Part shown: piece by piece, positions 9,223 to 16,964 of the stretch
Numbering within the stretch: position 1 is the stretch's first letter
Layout: each line of letters opens with the position of its first letter
NCBI RefSeq assembly: GCF_000341085.1
Contig: NZ_ANBA01000028.1
Coordinates: 1 to 64,000, forward strand
DNA from: Nocardiopsis ganjiahuensis DSM 45031
GTDB lineage: Bacteria > Actinomycetota > Actinomycetes > Streptosporangiales > Streptosporangiaceae
DNA length: 64,000 nucleotides
Direction of reading: 5' to 3'
Notes under the pieces: model-generated
Told to the model about the DNA's origin: nothing
The model's database searches: none
What the model saw: the letters and a program-made list of their open reading frames with translations, nothing else
Translations under genes and position numbers: made by a program

Positions 9223-10410
9223 TTGCCTGTCCCCCTGTCCAACCTGCCCGACGACTTCCACCGCGTCCGCGTCCGCGGCCGCTGGGCGCTGCTCCGCGGC
9301 GAGCACGCCCAGGGCATGGTCACCTTCCGCCCCAGTGTCGAATGGCTGATCTCCCCCGAACACGACCTGATCATCATGGGTGTCGACCTGGTCGAACCTA
9401 TCGACGCTCAGGGCGAGGTGGACCTTAAACTGCCCGCCACCGACGACCCCGGCCTGGTCGGTACCCCCTTCCACTACGAGGTGGTGGTGGAGATCCCCGG
9501 GCTGGACCCCTACGAGTTCTCCCTCGTGGTCCCGCACGCCGCGGAGGAGGTGGACCTGTCGGCGGTGATCCCGCCCGGTCCCGAACACCCCGAACCGCCC
9601 GAGCCCTACGTTCTCAGCGTGAACGGGGAGACCGGCCACGTGTACGTTCCCGAGGGGCCGCCCGGAGAACGGGGGCACCAGGGCGACCAGGGGCCGCAGG
9701 GCGAGCAGGGCCCCGAGGGCGAACGCGGCCCCCGGGGCGAGACCGGTCCGCGCGGACCGGTCGGCCCCGGCCTGGCCCCGCTGGGCGAGCTCGAGAGTAC
9801 CGGCGACCTGCCCGAGGAGGGTGAACGCCTGGGCGACGCCTACCTGATCGACGGGGCCCTGCACGCTTGGAACGGCGACGCCTGGCAGGACACGGGACCG
9901 CTACGGGGTGCGGACGGGCGCGACGTCCACCTCCGCAGGGGCCAGGACGCCCTCCAGTGGCGCCGCACCGGGCAGGAGTGGTCGGACCTGGTGGACCTGG
10001 CCGACATCACCGGCCCGGCCGGCAGCGACGGCACCGACGGCGAGACCGGTCCGCGCGGCCCGCGCGGAGACCGGGGGCAGGCCGGGGACGCGTCCTGGAC
10101 CTGGTCGGCGCCGCACGGGGGCGCCGACCCGCCGCAGGCCGTGGCGCACCGCCACCACAACACCCTGGGAGAGGAGCGCGAGCTGGTCTCCCTGCACGCC
10201 GCGGTGGGTACCGTCGGCAACGCCGACATCGTGGTGGCCCTGGACCGCAACGGTACGCAGATCGGAGTCGCCACGATCCCGGGAGGCGCTCACTCGTCCC
10301 CGGTGGTGGGGCTGCAGGAGTCCCTGGGGGCCGGGGAGTACCTGCAAACCCGTGTGGTGCAGGGTGACGCCGGCGCTCGTGCGCTCACGGTGGAAGTGCG
10401 GGTGTTCTGA
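9223..10410 (+). CDS. Collagen-like tail fibre protein
   Basis: The product is 395 aa and starts at a rare TTG (9223), preceded by AAGGAG with a 6-nt gap. Residues ~1-135 are a globular N-terminal domain that probably docks to the tip (FRPSVEWLISPEHDLIIMG). A run of Gly-X-Y triplets follows (~153-185; PPGERGHQGDQGPQGEQ) with a second short run at ~270-290 (TGPRGPRGDRGQAGD). These predict trimeric collagen-like shafts. Between them lies a small domain common in phage fibres (LGDAYLIDGALHAWNGDAW). The ~105-residue C-terminal domain is a candidate receptor-binding head. The stop overlaps the next start (TGATG). Confidence 0.85.
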   Translation: MPVPLSNLPDDFHRVRVRGRWALLRGEHAQGMVTFRPSVEWLISPEHDLIIMGVDLVEPIDAQGEVDLKLPATDDPGLVGTPFHYEVVVEIPGLDPYEFSLVVPHAAEEVDLSAVIPPGPEHPEPPEPYVLSVNGETGHVYVPEGPPGERGHQGDQGPQGEQGPEGERGPRGETGPRGPVGPGLAPLGELESTGDLPEEGERLGDAYLIDGALHAWNGDAWQDTGPLRGADGRDVHLRRGQDALQWRRTGQEWSDLVDLADITGPAGSDGTDGETGPRGPRGDRGQAGDASWTWSAPHGGADPPQAVAHRHHNTLGEERELVSLHAAVGTVGNADIVVALDRNGTQIGVATIPGGAHSSPVVGLQESLGAGEYLQTRVVQGDAGARALTVEVRVF

Positions 10411-11249
10411 TGCCGACCTTCGCCTTCAACACCTGCGGCGGCGCTCCGGGGCACCTGGTCACCGCGGGGGGAGAGAACCCCCACGGCGACGCCTGGCACG
10501 CCGTCGAAGGGCATGTGGCCTATGACGAGCGGCCGGACCGTTCCTGGCCCGCCATCCGCCTGGGCTCGCCGGTCGCGGGGCCCTCCTCGGTCGAGCTGCC
10601 TGCGGCGGGGGTGAGCACGGTCTCGGTCTACCTGTGGGTGCCCGCCGGGGGCCGGTGCGTGCTCTCCCTGCGGCGTGCCGGCGGTTCGGCACCGGCCGTC
10701 GAGTGGGACGCTGACGCGTTGCGGCTCGGCGGGCAGCAGTTGCCGGAAGCGGAGGACGCCCGGGCCCGGGGCCGGCTGGTCCGGGCACAGATCAGGGTGC
10801 GTTCGGAAGGTACGGACTACCGGCTCAACCACCGCAACCCCGAACTGACCGCCCCCGACCTGGAGGCCGAGGGGCCGGCCACGGGCACGGGCGACCGGGT
10901 GGCGGTCGCCGTGCCCGCGGGGCACACGGCTTGGATGATCCAGCTCCGGGCGGGTTCCGGCCCCTGGCCGGGGAGCGCGATCCTGCGCCACGGCTCGGAG
11001 TTCACCCGTGAGGTGACCCTGCTCCAGGAGGACCTCCTGGCGGCCGGGTACGAGCTGCCGCAGTTCGGCGCCGACGGCGACTACGGAAACGAGACGGTCG
11101 ACGCGGTCATGGCCTTCCAGAGCGATCACGGCCTGCTGTCGGACGGCTCGGTCGGGCAGGAGAGTCGCGGGGTGCTGAACGCACTGCTGAACTCGGACCG
11201 GTACACGACCCCGGACGGGCACACGGGCTGGGGGATTCCGATGAGGTGA
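10410..11249 (+). CDS. Tail-associated protein with C-terminal peptidoglycan-binding domain
   Basis: The product is 279 aa; ATG at 10410 shares the A of the previous TGA. Residues ~1-190 are a beta-rich domain without a visible hydrolase motif. Residues ~205-265 match a PG_binding_1-type domain (FGADGDYGNETVDAVMAFQSDHGL). It probably holds the particle to the cell wall or forms the wall-binding part of a lysin whose catalytic domain is unrecognised. It is the last gene of the cassette; a strong terminator starts 7 nt after the stop. Confidence 0.8.
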   Translation: MPTFAFNTCGGAPGHLVTAGGENPHGDAWHAVEGHVAYDERPDRSWPAIRLGSPVAGPSSVELPAAGVSTVSVYLWVPAGGRCVLSLRRAGGSAPAVEWDADALRLGGQQLPEAEDARARGRLVRAQIRVRSEGTDYRLNHRNPELTAPDLEAEGPATGTGDRVAVAVPAGHTAWMIQLRAGSGPWPGSAILRHGSEFTREVTLLQEDLLAAGYELPQFGADGDYGNETVDAVMAFQSDHGLLSDGSVGQESRGVLNALLNSDRYTTPDGHTGWGIPMR

Positions 11250-11256
11250 GCGGGGA

Positions 11257-11294
11257 CGGGCGTGCGCGGAGCTTCTTTCGCGCACGCCCGTTTT
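11257..11294 (+). terminator. Rho-independent terminator of the tail operon
   Basis: A perfect 12-bp stem (CGGGCGTGCGCG 11257-11268 with CGCGCACGCCCG 11279-11290) carries a 10-nt loop and is followed by TTTT. It closes the tail operon. The rest of the 298-base gap to 11547 contains no gene that I can support, only the palindrome listed next. Confidence 0.9.
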
Positions 11295-11429
11295 CGGCGT
11301 GCGGATTCTGCCATCGGGCCGGGGCGGTGACAAGGGGGTGGGTGGGTTTACTCGTTGCGATGGCCGAAAGCGGCCATTTGACGCTGAGGAAAGAAGTCCC
11401 AGGTGCGACGGGGTCCCACCTCTCGAATG

Positions 11430-11449
11430 TATCGAACGTGCGTTCGATA
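11430..11449. promoter_or_regulatory. 20-bp palindrome, candidate operator
   Basis: TATCGAACG, TG, CGTTCGATA forms a perfect 9-bp inverted repeat about 100 bp upstream of the small gene at 11548. Its length and symmetry suit a dimeric repressor site. No T-tract follows, so a terminator is unlikely. The cognate regulator is unknown. Confidence 0.45.
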
Positions 11450-11547
11450 ACACCTCTGGTTTCCCCTTGCCCCTTGCGATCCGATCGTGTTCGGTGATCA
11501 TCTATGGACGTTTGGCATGAGAGTAGTGGAACGAGGTACGAATTCTG

Positions 11548-11805
11548 ATGGCTTTGGGCCGGGGTGTGACTGAAGAGGGCCGGGTGGTCTTCCAAGCCCG
11601 TGCTCCGGAGGAACTGCCGGGAGTGGTGGTCACCGTGGGCGGGCCCGCTGGGCTGGTCGTTCTCGTTCGCGAGGGGGTGCCCGTGAGTGAGGTGATGGCA
11701 GACGCCCGAGCCCTGTTGGACGAGGTGCGGCTGGTGGCCCTTCGCGGGTGGCTCGACGGTCGCAGGGTCGCGAGGGCCGAGGGGGTCGAGTACTCGAAGG
11801 TGTAA
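11548..11805 (+). CDS. Small hypothetical protein (85 aa)
   Basis: ATG at 11548 follows the purine-rich stretch GGAACGAGG with a rather long gap. The protein is compact, with beta-like segments (GRVVFQAR, GVVVTVGG, LVVLV) then a helix (SEVMADARALLDEVRLVALRGW), and has no Cys and no membrane segment. It lies between a palindromic operator and the first AAGTT box (11808), ahead of an XRE regulator. I do not recognise the family. It could belong to the same regulatory module as the XRE gene. Confidence 0.6.
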   Translation: MALGRGVTEEGRVVFQARAPEELPGVVVTVGGPAGLVVLVREGVPVSEVMADARALLDEVRLVALRGWLDGRRVARAEGVEYSKV

Positions 11806-11807
11806 CT

Positions 11808-11832
11808 GGCAAACTTTGGCAAAGTTGTAACC
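11808..11832. promoter_or_regulatory. AAGTT box A (phased inverted repeat)
   Basis: AACTT (11812-11816) and AAGTT (11822-11826) lie exactly 10 bp apart inside the 15-bp palindrome AACTTTG-G-CAAAGTT. The same pentamer recurs with ~10-bp phasing at four other places up to 13406, suggesting sites for one DNA-binding protein. Confidence 0.45.
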
Positions 11833-11917
11833 AGGGTGGATGGTCGAGGTTTCTTCGACTTCCCCAGCCATCGGGATTTGGTTGGCATCTTCCAGCTGTT
11901 TCCGGGGGTCCGCTATT

Positions 11918-11964
11918 GGGCAACTTTGCCAAACTATGCATCAATTGGGTCAAGTTTGGCTTAG
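11918..11964. promoter_or_regulatory. AAGTT boxes B/C in the XRE gene promoter
   Basis: The stretch GGCAACTTTGCCAAACT is followed by TCAAGTTTGGCTTAG. GCCAAACT (11928-11935) and AGTTTGGC (11953-11960) form an 8-bp inverted repeat spaced by 17 bp. It ends 13 nt before the start codon of the XRE gene at 11974, so binding here would block that promoter. This suggests autoregulation. Confidence 0.5.
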
Positions 11965-11973
11965 TGTTGGGTT

Positions 11974-12429
11974 ATGTCGAAGGAAACCCCACTCACTGAT
12001 CTCCACTACGACCTTCTCGACCGGGCCATGGACGAGCGGCGGCTGGCGCTGGGTATGCGATGGCGTGACCTCGCCGACCGGGCGGGCCTGTCCGGGCAGG
12101 CGCTGCGCGACATCAGGCGAGGGCGCAGCGTGCCCAGGGATCTCACTGCCCGCAACCTCGAAGACGCCCTCGGCTGGAACCGCGGATCCATCCAGCGCGT
12201 ACTCCGGGGGGACGAACCTGAGGTGGCGGCCGCACCGCCGCCCGCGGGTGCCTCGGACGGGCTGAGCTGGTGGGCCGACGGGGACGCGACGTGTTACGAA
12301 CTCACACGCAGTATCGGTGGCAATCCCTTCTCCGCGCGCCTGGTGGTGCGGGACGGCCGTTCCCGGGAGCAGGTGGAGAAGGAGCTGCGCAAGGTGGTCG
12401 AACTGGCCCGGATCCAGCTGGAGACCTGA
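11974..12429 (+). CDS. XRE-family helix-turn-helix regulator
   Basis: The product is 151 aa. Residues ~8-70 form an XRE-like HTH (MRWRDLADRAGLSGQALRDIRRGRS, then NLEDALGW). The C-terminal half is a separate small domain (SWWADGDATCYELTRS...REQVEKELRKVVELARIQLE), perhaps for dimerisation. The start has no convincing SD and sits 10 nt after an AAGTT box, so the mRNA may be leaderless or short-leadered. It is probably the regulator that reads the AAGTT boxes around 11.8-13.4 kb; this is inference from location. The gene converges on the Zn/HTH gene at 12461. Confidence 0.8.
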   Translation: MSKETPLTDLHYDLLDRAMDERRLALGMRWRDLADRAGLSGQALRDIRRGRSVPRDLTARNLEDALGWNRGSIQRVLRGDEPEVAAAPPPAGASDGLSWWADGDATCYELTRSIGGNPFSARLVVRDGRSREQVEKELRKVVELARIQLET

Positions 12430-12460
12430 CTCTTCGCGGTGTGCGCCGCTGCGGTGCCGT

Positions 12461-13234
12461 TCAGGCGGCGGAGGAGTCCAGATAGGCGTCCAGGACGTCC
12501 CCCAGCGAGTACAGCGGCCGGTCGGCCGACCCTCGCTGCTTCACGGTGATCCTGCCCCGGCGGGCGTAACCGCGCACGGCCGCGGCGCTCACGTCGTGAC
12601 CGAGCACGCGCAGGGAGCGGGCGCCCTCGGCTGCGGTGACGAGCCGGTCCCCGGCGGCGCGCAGCAGGCGTTCACGGCCTTCGGAGACCGTGAGCTCGGT
12701 CCCGCATTCACGGCAGCGGGTGCGGTCGGCCCCGGCGCGGGCGTAACAGGGTTTTCCGCACCTTGCGCACACGCCGGCCAGGACGCGTTCCGTGGGCAGG
12801 TCCACGGAGCGTTCGGCCTGAGCCACGGCGGAGACGATCTCGTCGACGCACTCCGCGCCGATGTCGGAGCGGCGCAGCCACTGGACGAAGCGGCCCAGCC
12901 AGCGTGCCATGGACGCGAGGTCGTCCTGCGGGAGCCCGCCGCCGATCTCCTCCTGGAGGAGCCGGCACCAGGTGGAGAGCGTGTTGCGCAGGACCGCGGC
13001 CGCCTCGGACGCCCGGGGGTCGTAGGCCAGCGGGGTCTCGGTGGAGCGGCGCCCCAGGTTTCCCGGTCCGGTGCGGTGCTGCCGGGCCAGCGTCAGGTCC
13101 AGGTCGACCGCCAGCCCGTCCTCTTCGCCGACCTTGAGGAGGGCCAGGCGCAACTCCTCCGTGCATCCGGCGCACACGTAGGCGTCGTCGGCGATCGGAT
13201 TGGCGCAGGAGGGGACGTCACAGGGGATGAGCAC
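12461..13234 (-). CDS. Zinc-finger protein with C-terminal helix-turn-helix
   Basis: The product is 257 aa. GTG at 13234 has GGAG about 7 nt upstream. Two Cys pairs near the N-terminus (CDVPSCANPI...YVCAGC) and a second four-Cys knuckle at ~158-179 (CARCGKPC...CRECG) predict zinc ribbons. Residues ~185-250 look like a MerR/excisionase-type HTH (RVLGHDVSAAAVRGYARRGRI...YSLGDVLDAYL). Such proteins are frequent on actinobacterial prophages and integrative elements; the exact role is unknown. The upstream region contains AAGTT boxes D and E, so it may be controlled together with the XRE gene. Confidence 0.75.
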   Translation of the reverse strand: MLIPCDVPSCANPIADDAYVCAGCTEELRLALLKVGEEDGLAVDLDLTLARQHRTGPGNLGRRSTETPLAYDPRASEAAAVLRNTLSTWCRLLQEEIGGGLPQDDLASMARWLGRFVQWLRRSDIGAECVDEIVSAVAQAERSVDLPTERVLAGVCARCGKPCYARAGADRTRCRECGTELTVSEGRERLLRAAGDRLVTAAEGARSLRVLGHDVSAAAVRGYARRGRITVKQRGSADRPLYSLGDVLDAYLDSSAA

Positions 13235-13268
13235 GGTTCTCCGTTCACGAGCGAGCAGGCAAGCAAGA

Positions 13269-13302
13269 GCAAGTTAGCCAAAGTTTGCAAAAGTTGCAAG
13301 GG
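13269..13302. promoter_or_regulatory. AAGTT box D (three 10-bp spaced repeats)
   Basis: AAGTT occurs at 13271, 13281 and 13291, exactly one helical turn apart, as AAGTTAGC, AAGTTTGC and AAGTTGC. It lies 35 bp upstream of the GTG of the reverse-strand Zn/HTH gene, on the side of its promoter. Confidence 0.5.
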
Positions 13303-13386
13303 TGATCGGAGGGCAGAAGGCGTGCAGATCCTCTTTGTTTTCAGGGTTTATCGCGCGTTTTGGCTGCTCTCTCTAACTCTGGGCTC

Positions 13387-13410
13387 GAGCAAGTTGAGCA
13401 AACTTGGTGC
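13387..13410. promoter_or_regulatory. AAGTT box E (inverted repeat)
   Basis: CAAGTT (13390-13395), GAGCA, AACTTG (13401-13406) forms a 6-5-6 palindrome within the divergent gap 13235-13493. The gap otherwise holds box D and no gene that I can support. Confidence 0.45.
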
Positions 13411-13493
13411 CAGATTTATGGTGTGTGTCTCGTCGGCGGCGCGGGCGTGTAACCCGTGATTCGCGTGTGACGCGCGTGCGTCCGTGCGGCTGT

Positions 13494-14129
13494 ATGCGGC
13501 CACCGGGGCGGTTTCGGGCTCCCGGGGGCAATCGGGTCGGGTGGATCGGCGCCTTGGGGCTGTCGTTCCTGGTCTGGGCGGTGGCGGTGATCAGCCTGAT
13601 CACCGCGGTCGTCGCGCTTGTCGCCTACAACGACCTGAACGGCAGCTTCCTGCGCTCGGGTCCGGAGAAGGAGCTTCAGAAGGCCCTGCTGCGGGGTGGC
13701 GTGGGCTGGTCGGTGCTGTTCGCCGCGGCCTGTGCCGGCCTCGGTGCCCGCCTCTACCAGTTGAACGACAACGCCCGTCCGGGGGAGCCGCGGGCGATCT
13801 ATCGGACGACGGTCGCGGTGGCCGGATTTCACCTGGTCGTCACCGGATGGGCGCTGAACGGCGCCTGGGGCAACTGGATGGACGTCTCTGACCGGCCGCA
13901 GGGCACGGGCTTCCGAACAAGAAGCGGTGTCGAGGGCGGACACACGAAGGGCGCCGCCCGGCGGAGACCGCCGAGCGGCGCCCTGGAGGCGGGGCCGGCT
14001 CAGGAGGCGGGGTCGGCCGTTCGCTCGGCGGCGTCGCGCTCGGCCGCCACCTGGCGCCGGTCGGGGAGGAACCGGCCCAGGGCCCAGTGCAGCAGCAGCG
14101 CGCTGATCAGGGCCACCACCCAGCCGTAG
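13494..14129 (+). CDS. Two- to three-pass membrane protein, 3' end uncertain
   Basis: ATG at 13494 opens a frame with a basic N-terminus and clear hydrophobic segments (LGLSFLVWAVAVISLITAVVALVAY; GWSVLFAAACAGLGARLY; VAVAGFHLVVTGWAL), so residues ~1-130 are credible membrane protein. Beyond NWMDVSDRP the frame runs through a terminator hairpin and 130 nt of antisense to the NCS1 gene, with an Arg/Ala-rich composition that looks non-coding. The true C-terminus, or a frameshift near 13890-13940, is unresolved. Family not recognised. Confidence 0.4.
   Translation: MRPPGRFRAPGGNRVGWIGALGLSFLVWAVAVISLITAVVALVAYNDLNGSFLRSGPEKELQKALLRGGVGWSVLFAAACAGLGARLYQLNDNARPGEPRAIYRTTVAVAGFHLVVTGWALNGAWGNWMDVSDRPQGTGFRTRSGVEGGHTKGAARRRPPSGALEAGPAQEAGSAVRSAASRSAATWRRSGRNRPRAQCSSSALIRATTQP
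13948..13984 (-). terminator. Terminator hairpin after the NCS1 permease gene
   Basis: AGGGCGCCGC pairs with GCGGCGCCCT (10 bp) around a 17-nt loop that can form its own small stem. It lies 16 nt beyond the stop of the reverse-strand permease. No T-tract is present, as is common in high-GC actinobacteria. Confidence 0.6.
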
Positions 14130-15610
14130 TCGGCCAGCGGGGCCAGGAAGCCGATGAACGGCCCCTCCGGGCCCACGGGCAGGTCGGCGCCGCCCACGGC
14201 CAGCAGGGCGCCCGTGCCGAAGGCGACCATGGCGCGCCAGTTCCAGCCGCCCGAGTACCAGTACTCGGAGCCGCGCGTGTACAGCGCGGGCAGGTTGATC
14301 CGCGTGCGGCGCAGCAGCCAGTAGTCCGCGAGCAGGATGCCGGCGACGGCGCCGAGCAGGCTGCCGACCGTGCCCAGCCAGGTGAAGATGTACACGTTCT
14401 CGTTCTCGATGAGCTTCCAGGGGAAGATCATGACGCCGAGGAAGGACGTGATGATCGCGCCGGTACGGAAGCTGATCCAGCTCGGCTTCAGGTTGGCCAG
14501 GTCGTAGGCGGGGCCCACCAGGTTCGCGGCGATGTTGGTGGAGACGGTCGCCAGCAGCACGACGAAGATCGAGAAGAGCAGGCCGATGCCGCTCTCCATC
14601 TGGTTGACGACGTCGATCGGGTTCCACAGCGGGGCGTCGTACACGACGGAGGTACCGGCGGTCACCATGACCGCGATCAGTGAGAACAGCGCCATCGTGG
14701 TGGGCAGGCCCAGCGACTGGCCCACGACCTGCGCGCGCTGCGAGGAGGCGAACCGGGTGAAGTCGCTGATGTTCAGGGTCAGGGTCGCCCAGTAGCCGAT
14801 CACACCCATCAGGGACGGGAAGAACAGCAGCCAGAAGGACGGGCCCCAGTCCACGCCGCCCTCGGCGGCCAGCATCGGACCGAAGCCGCCCGCCTCGACC
14901 GCCATCCACACCAGCAGGGCGACACCGCCGACCGCCATCAGCGGGGCGGCCCACACCTGGACCCGGCGCACACCCTCCATGCCCCAGAGGATGATCGCGA
15001 CCTGCACCAGCCAGAACAGCCCGAAGGACAGCCACAGGGTCCAGGGGTTGCCGCCGATCTCGGACGCGTTCATCCAGCTGTCACCGAACAGGCGGCCGGT
15101 CAGGACGTACACGCCCTGACCGCCGATCCACGTCTGGATGCCGTACCAGCCGCAGGCGACCGCGCCGCGCAGCAGGGCCGGCAGGTTGGCGCCGCGCAGG
15201 CCGAAGGAGGAGCGCGCGAACACGGGGAACGGGATGCCGTACTTGGCGCCGGCGTGACCGGTCAGCACCATCGGCAGCAGCACGACGAGGTTGCCCAGGA
15301 CGATCGTGACCATCGCCTGGCGCCAGTCCATCCCCGCCGCGATCAGCCCGCTGGCCAGCGTCCACGCGGGGATGCTGACCGACATGCTCACCCACAGGGC
15401 GGTGAAGCTCCCGGTGCCCCAGGTCCGCTCGGACATGGGGACGGGCTGGAGGTCGTCGTTGACGAACGGGCTCGCGGGCAGTGTGGTGCCCTCGGGCATC
15501 GACACACGGCCGTCGGGGTGGGTGACCTGCGAGGTCGACTCGGGTGCGGTCGCACCGGAGGCGGCGGGCCCGGGCGCGGGGGGTTCGGGTGTGGGAGGTG
15601 CTGAGGACAT
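14000..15610 (-). CDS. NCS1 family nucleobase/hydantoin:cation symporter
   Basis: The product is 536 aa with ~12 predicted membrane segments after a ~65-residue Pro/Ala/Ser-rich cytoplasmic tail. NCS1 hallmarks are visible: the early WVSMSVSIPAWTLASGLIAAGM segment, PFPVFARSSFG, GIQTWIGGQGVY and NPWTLW. This family imports uracil, allantoin, hydantoins or cytosine with a cation. Location beside dihydropyrimidinase and a carbamoyl amidohydrolase suggests uracil, dihydropyrimidines or hydantoins as substrate. The ATG at 15610 is preceded by AGGTGAC. It is separated by 317 bases from the upstream operon genes and may have its own promoter. Confidence 0.92.
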   Translation of the reverse strand: MSSAPPTPEPPAPGPAASGATAPESTSQVTHPDGRVSMPEGTTLPASPFVNDDLQPVPMSERTWGTGSFTALWVSMSVSIPAWTLASGLIAAGMDWRQAMVTIVLGNLVVLLPMVLTGHAGAKYGIPFPVFARSSFGLRGANLPALLRGAVACGWYGIQTWIGGQGVYVLTGRLFGDSWMNASEIGGNPWTLWLSFGLFWLVQVAIILWGMEGVRRVQVWAAPLMAVGGVALLVWMAVEAGGFGPMLAAEGGVDWGPSFWLLFFPSLMGVIGYWATLTLNISDFTRFASSQRAQVVGQSLGLPTTMALFSLIAVMVTAGTSVVYDAPLWNPIDVVNQMESGIGLLFSIFVVLLATVSTNIAANLVGPAYDLANLKPSWISFRTGAIITSFLGVMIFPWKLIENENVYIFTWLGTVGSLLGAVAGILLADYWLLRRTRINLPALYTRGSEYWYSGGWNWRAMVAFGTGALLAVGGADLPVGPEGPFIGFLAPLADYGWVVALISALLLHWALGRFLPDRRQVAAERDAAERTADPAS

Positions 15611-15927
15611 GGGTCACCTGCGTCGGTTCGGTGGTGCTGACGGGGAGCGGTGTGCGCGGGCGGTGGCACTGGGCCCGCGCGTGCGGGGCCTGTGGTGGGG
15701 ACCGGTGGCGGGGCCTGCGGTGGCACCCGAAGGCCCCGGAACGCTTCCAGGCCGTCGAATATCCTCGCACGTCATCCGTGGCGCGGGGACTCGGCTCCGC
15801 GCGGACTCCGTGGTGCGGGCCCGCGGGCCGGTCCCCGCTGCGGCGGGGCGGCCCGCGGACCGTGCTGCCGGTGCCGCGCGTGGACGGTGTGCGCGACGTC
15901 GGTCGGAGCGGTGTTTCGGGAGCCGGG
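15611..15927. other. Intergenic region without supported gene
   Basis: This 317-base GC-rich stretch lies between the permease start and the LLM oxidoreductase stop. I found no convincing gene, RNA fold or promoter consensus. It presumably contains the permease promoter or read-through leader. Confidence 0.5.
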
Positions 15928-16953
15928 TCAGGGCACGGTCTCTCCCGACACCGCAGGGACGACGTCCCGTCCGTAGGCGTCGATCACACCGTCGACGTCG
16001 TCGTGCATCGCGTAGACCGCGAACTGGTCCACCCCCGCGGCGCGCAGCCGCTCCAACTTCTCCACGTGCGCCGACACCGGGCCGACCAGGCAGAACCGGT
16101 CCACGATGGCGTCGGGCACGAAGTCGGTGTCCGGGTTGTCGACCCGGCCGTGGTGGCTGTAGTCGTAGCCCTCGCGGGCCTTGACGTAGTCCGTGAGCTC
16201 CTGGGGCACCATGTCCGAGTGCTCGCCGTACCGGGCCACGAGGTCGGCGACGTGGTTGCCGACCATCCCGCCGAACCAGCGGCACTGCTCCCGGGCGTGT
16301 GCCAGGCCGGCCTCGGAGCCGTCGGTGACGTAGGCGGGGGCCGCCACGCACACCTTCACCTCGTCGGGGTCGCGTCCGGCGTCCGCGGCGGCCGCGCGCA
16401 CCGCCCGGACCATCCACTCGGTCAGGTACGGGTCGGCGAGCTGGAGGATGAAGCCGTCCGCCTGGCGGCCGACCAGGTCCAGTGCCTTGGGGCCGTAGGC
16501 GCCCATCCACACCGGAAGGGAGCCGTCGCGCACCCAGGGGATGCGCATGTTCGCGCCGTCGACGTCCGCCTCGCGGCCCTCGGCGAGGTCCTTGATCGCG
16601 GTCATCGCCTCGGAGAGCCGGGCCAGGGTGGCGGGCCTGCGGCCCGCGACCCGCATCGCCGAGTCCCCGCGGCCGATCCCGCACACCGTCCGGTTCCCGT
16701 ACATGTCGTTGAGGGTGGCGAACAGCGACGCCGTCACCTCCCACGTGCGGGTGCCCGGGTTGGTCACCATGGGACCGACCGTCAGGTTCTCGGTCCGGTC
16801 CAGGATGCGGCTGTAGATGACGAACGGCTCCTGCCAGAGCACCACCGAGTCGAAGGTCCAGCCGTGCGTGAACCCCTGCCTCTCGGCGCGCACCATCCGC
16901 TCCACCAGCAGGTCGGCGGGCGGGTCCGTCTGGAGGACGAGTCCGATGTCCAT
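15928..16953 (-). CDS. LLM-class flavin/F420-dependent oxidoreductase
   Basis: The product is 341 aa. ATG at 16953 has AGGAGGG at good spacing, so the much longer open frame upstream is not used. It is a luciferase-like monooxygenase TIM barrel: N-terminal strand MDIGLVLQTDPP, VGPMVTNPGTRTWEV, GIGRGDSAMRVAGR, LPVWMGAYGPKALDLVG and ADGFILQL. The overall pattern resembles the F420-dependent CPS_4043-type subfamily that recurs next to hydantoinase genes. It is the third gene after the amidohydrolase and dihydropyrimidinase, 11 nt downstream of the latter. A redox step on a pyrimidine-like ring is likely; the substrate and whether the cofactor is FMN or F420 are inferred, not shown. Confidence 0.85.
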   Translation of the reverse strand: MDIGLVLQTDPPADLLVERMVRAERQGFTHGWTFDSVVLWQEPFVIYSRILDRTENLTVGPMVTNPGTRTWEVTASLFATLNDMYGNRTVCGIGRGDSAMRVAGRRPATLARLSEAMTAIKDLAEGREADVDGANMRIPWVRDGSLPVWMGAYGPKALDLVGRQADGFILQLADPYLTEWMVRAVRAAAADAGRDPDEVKVCVAAPAYVTDGSEAGLAHAREQCRWFGGMVGNHVADLVARYGEHSDMVPQELTDYVKAREGYDYSHHGRVDNPDTDFVPDAIVDRFCLVGPVSAHVEKLERLRAAGVDQFAVYAMHDDVDGVIDAYGRDVVPAVSGETVP

Positions 16954-16964
16954 GTGAACCCTCC

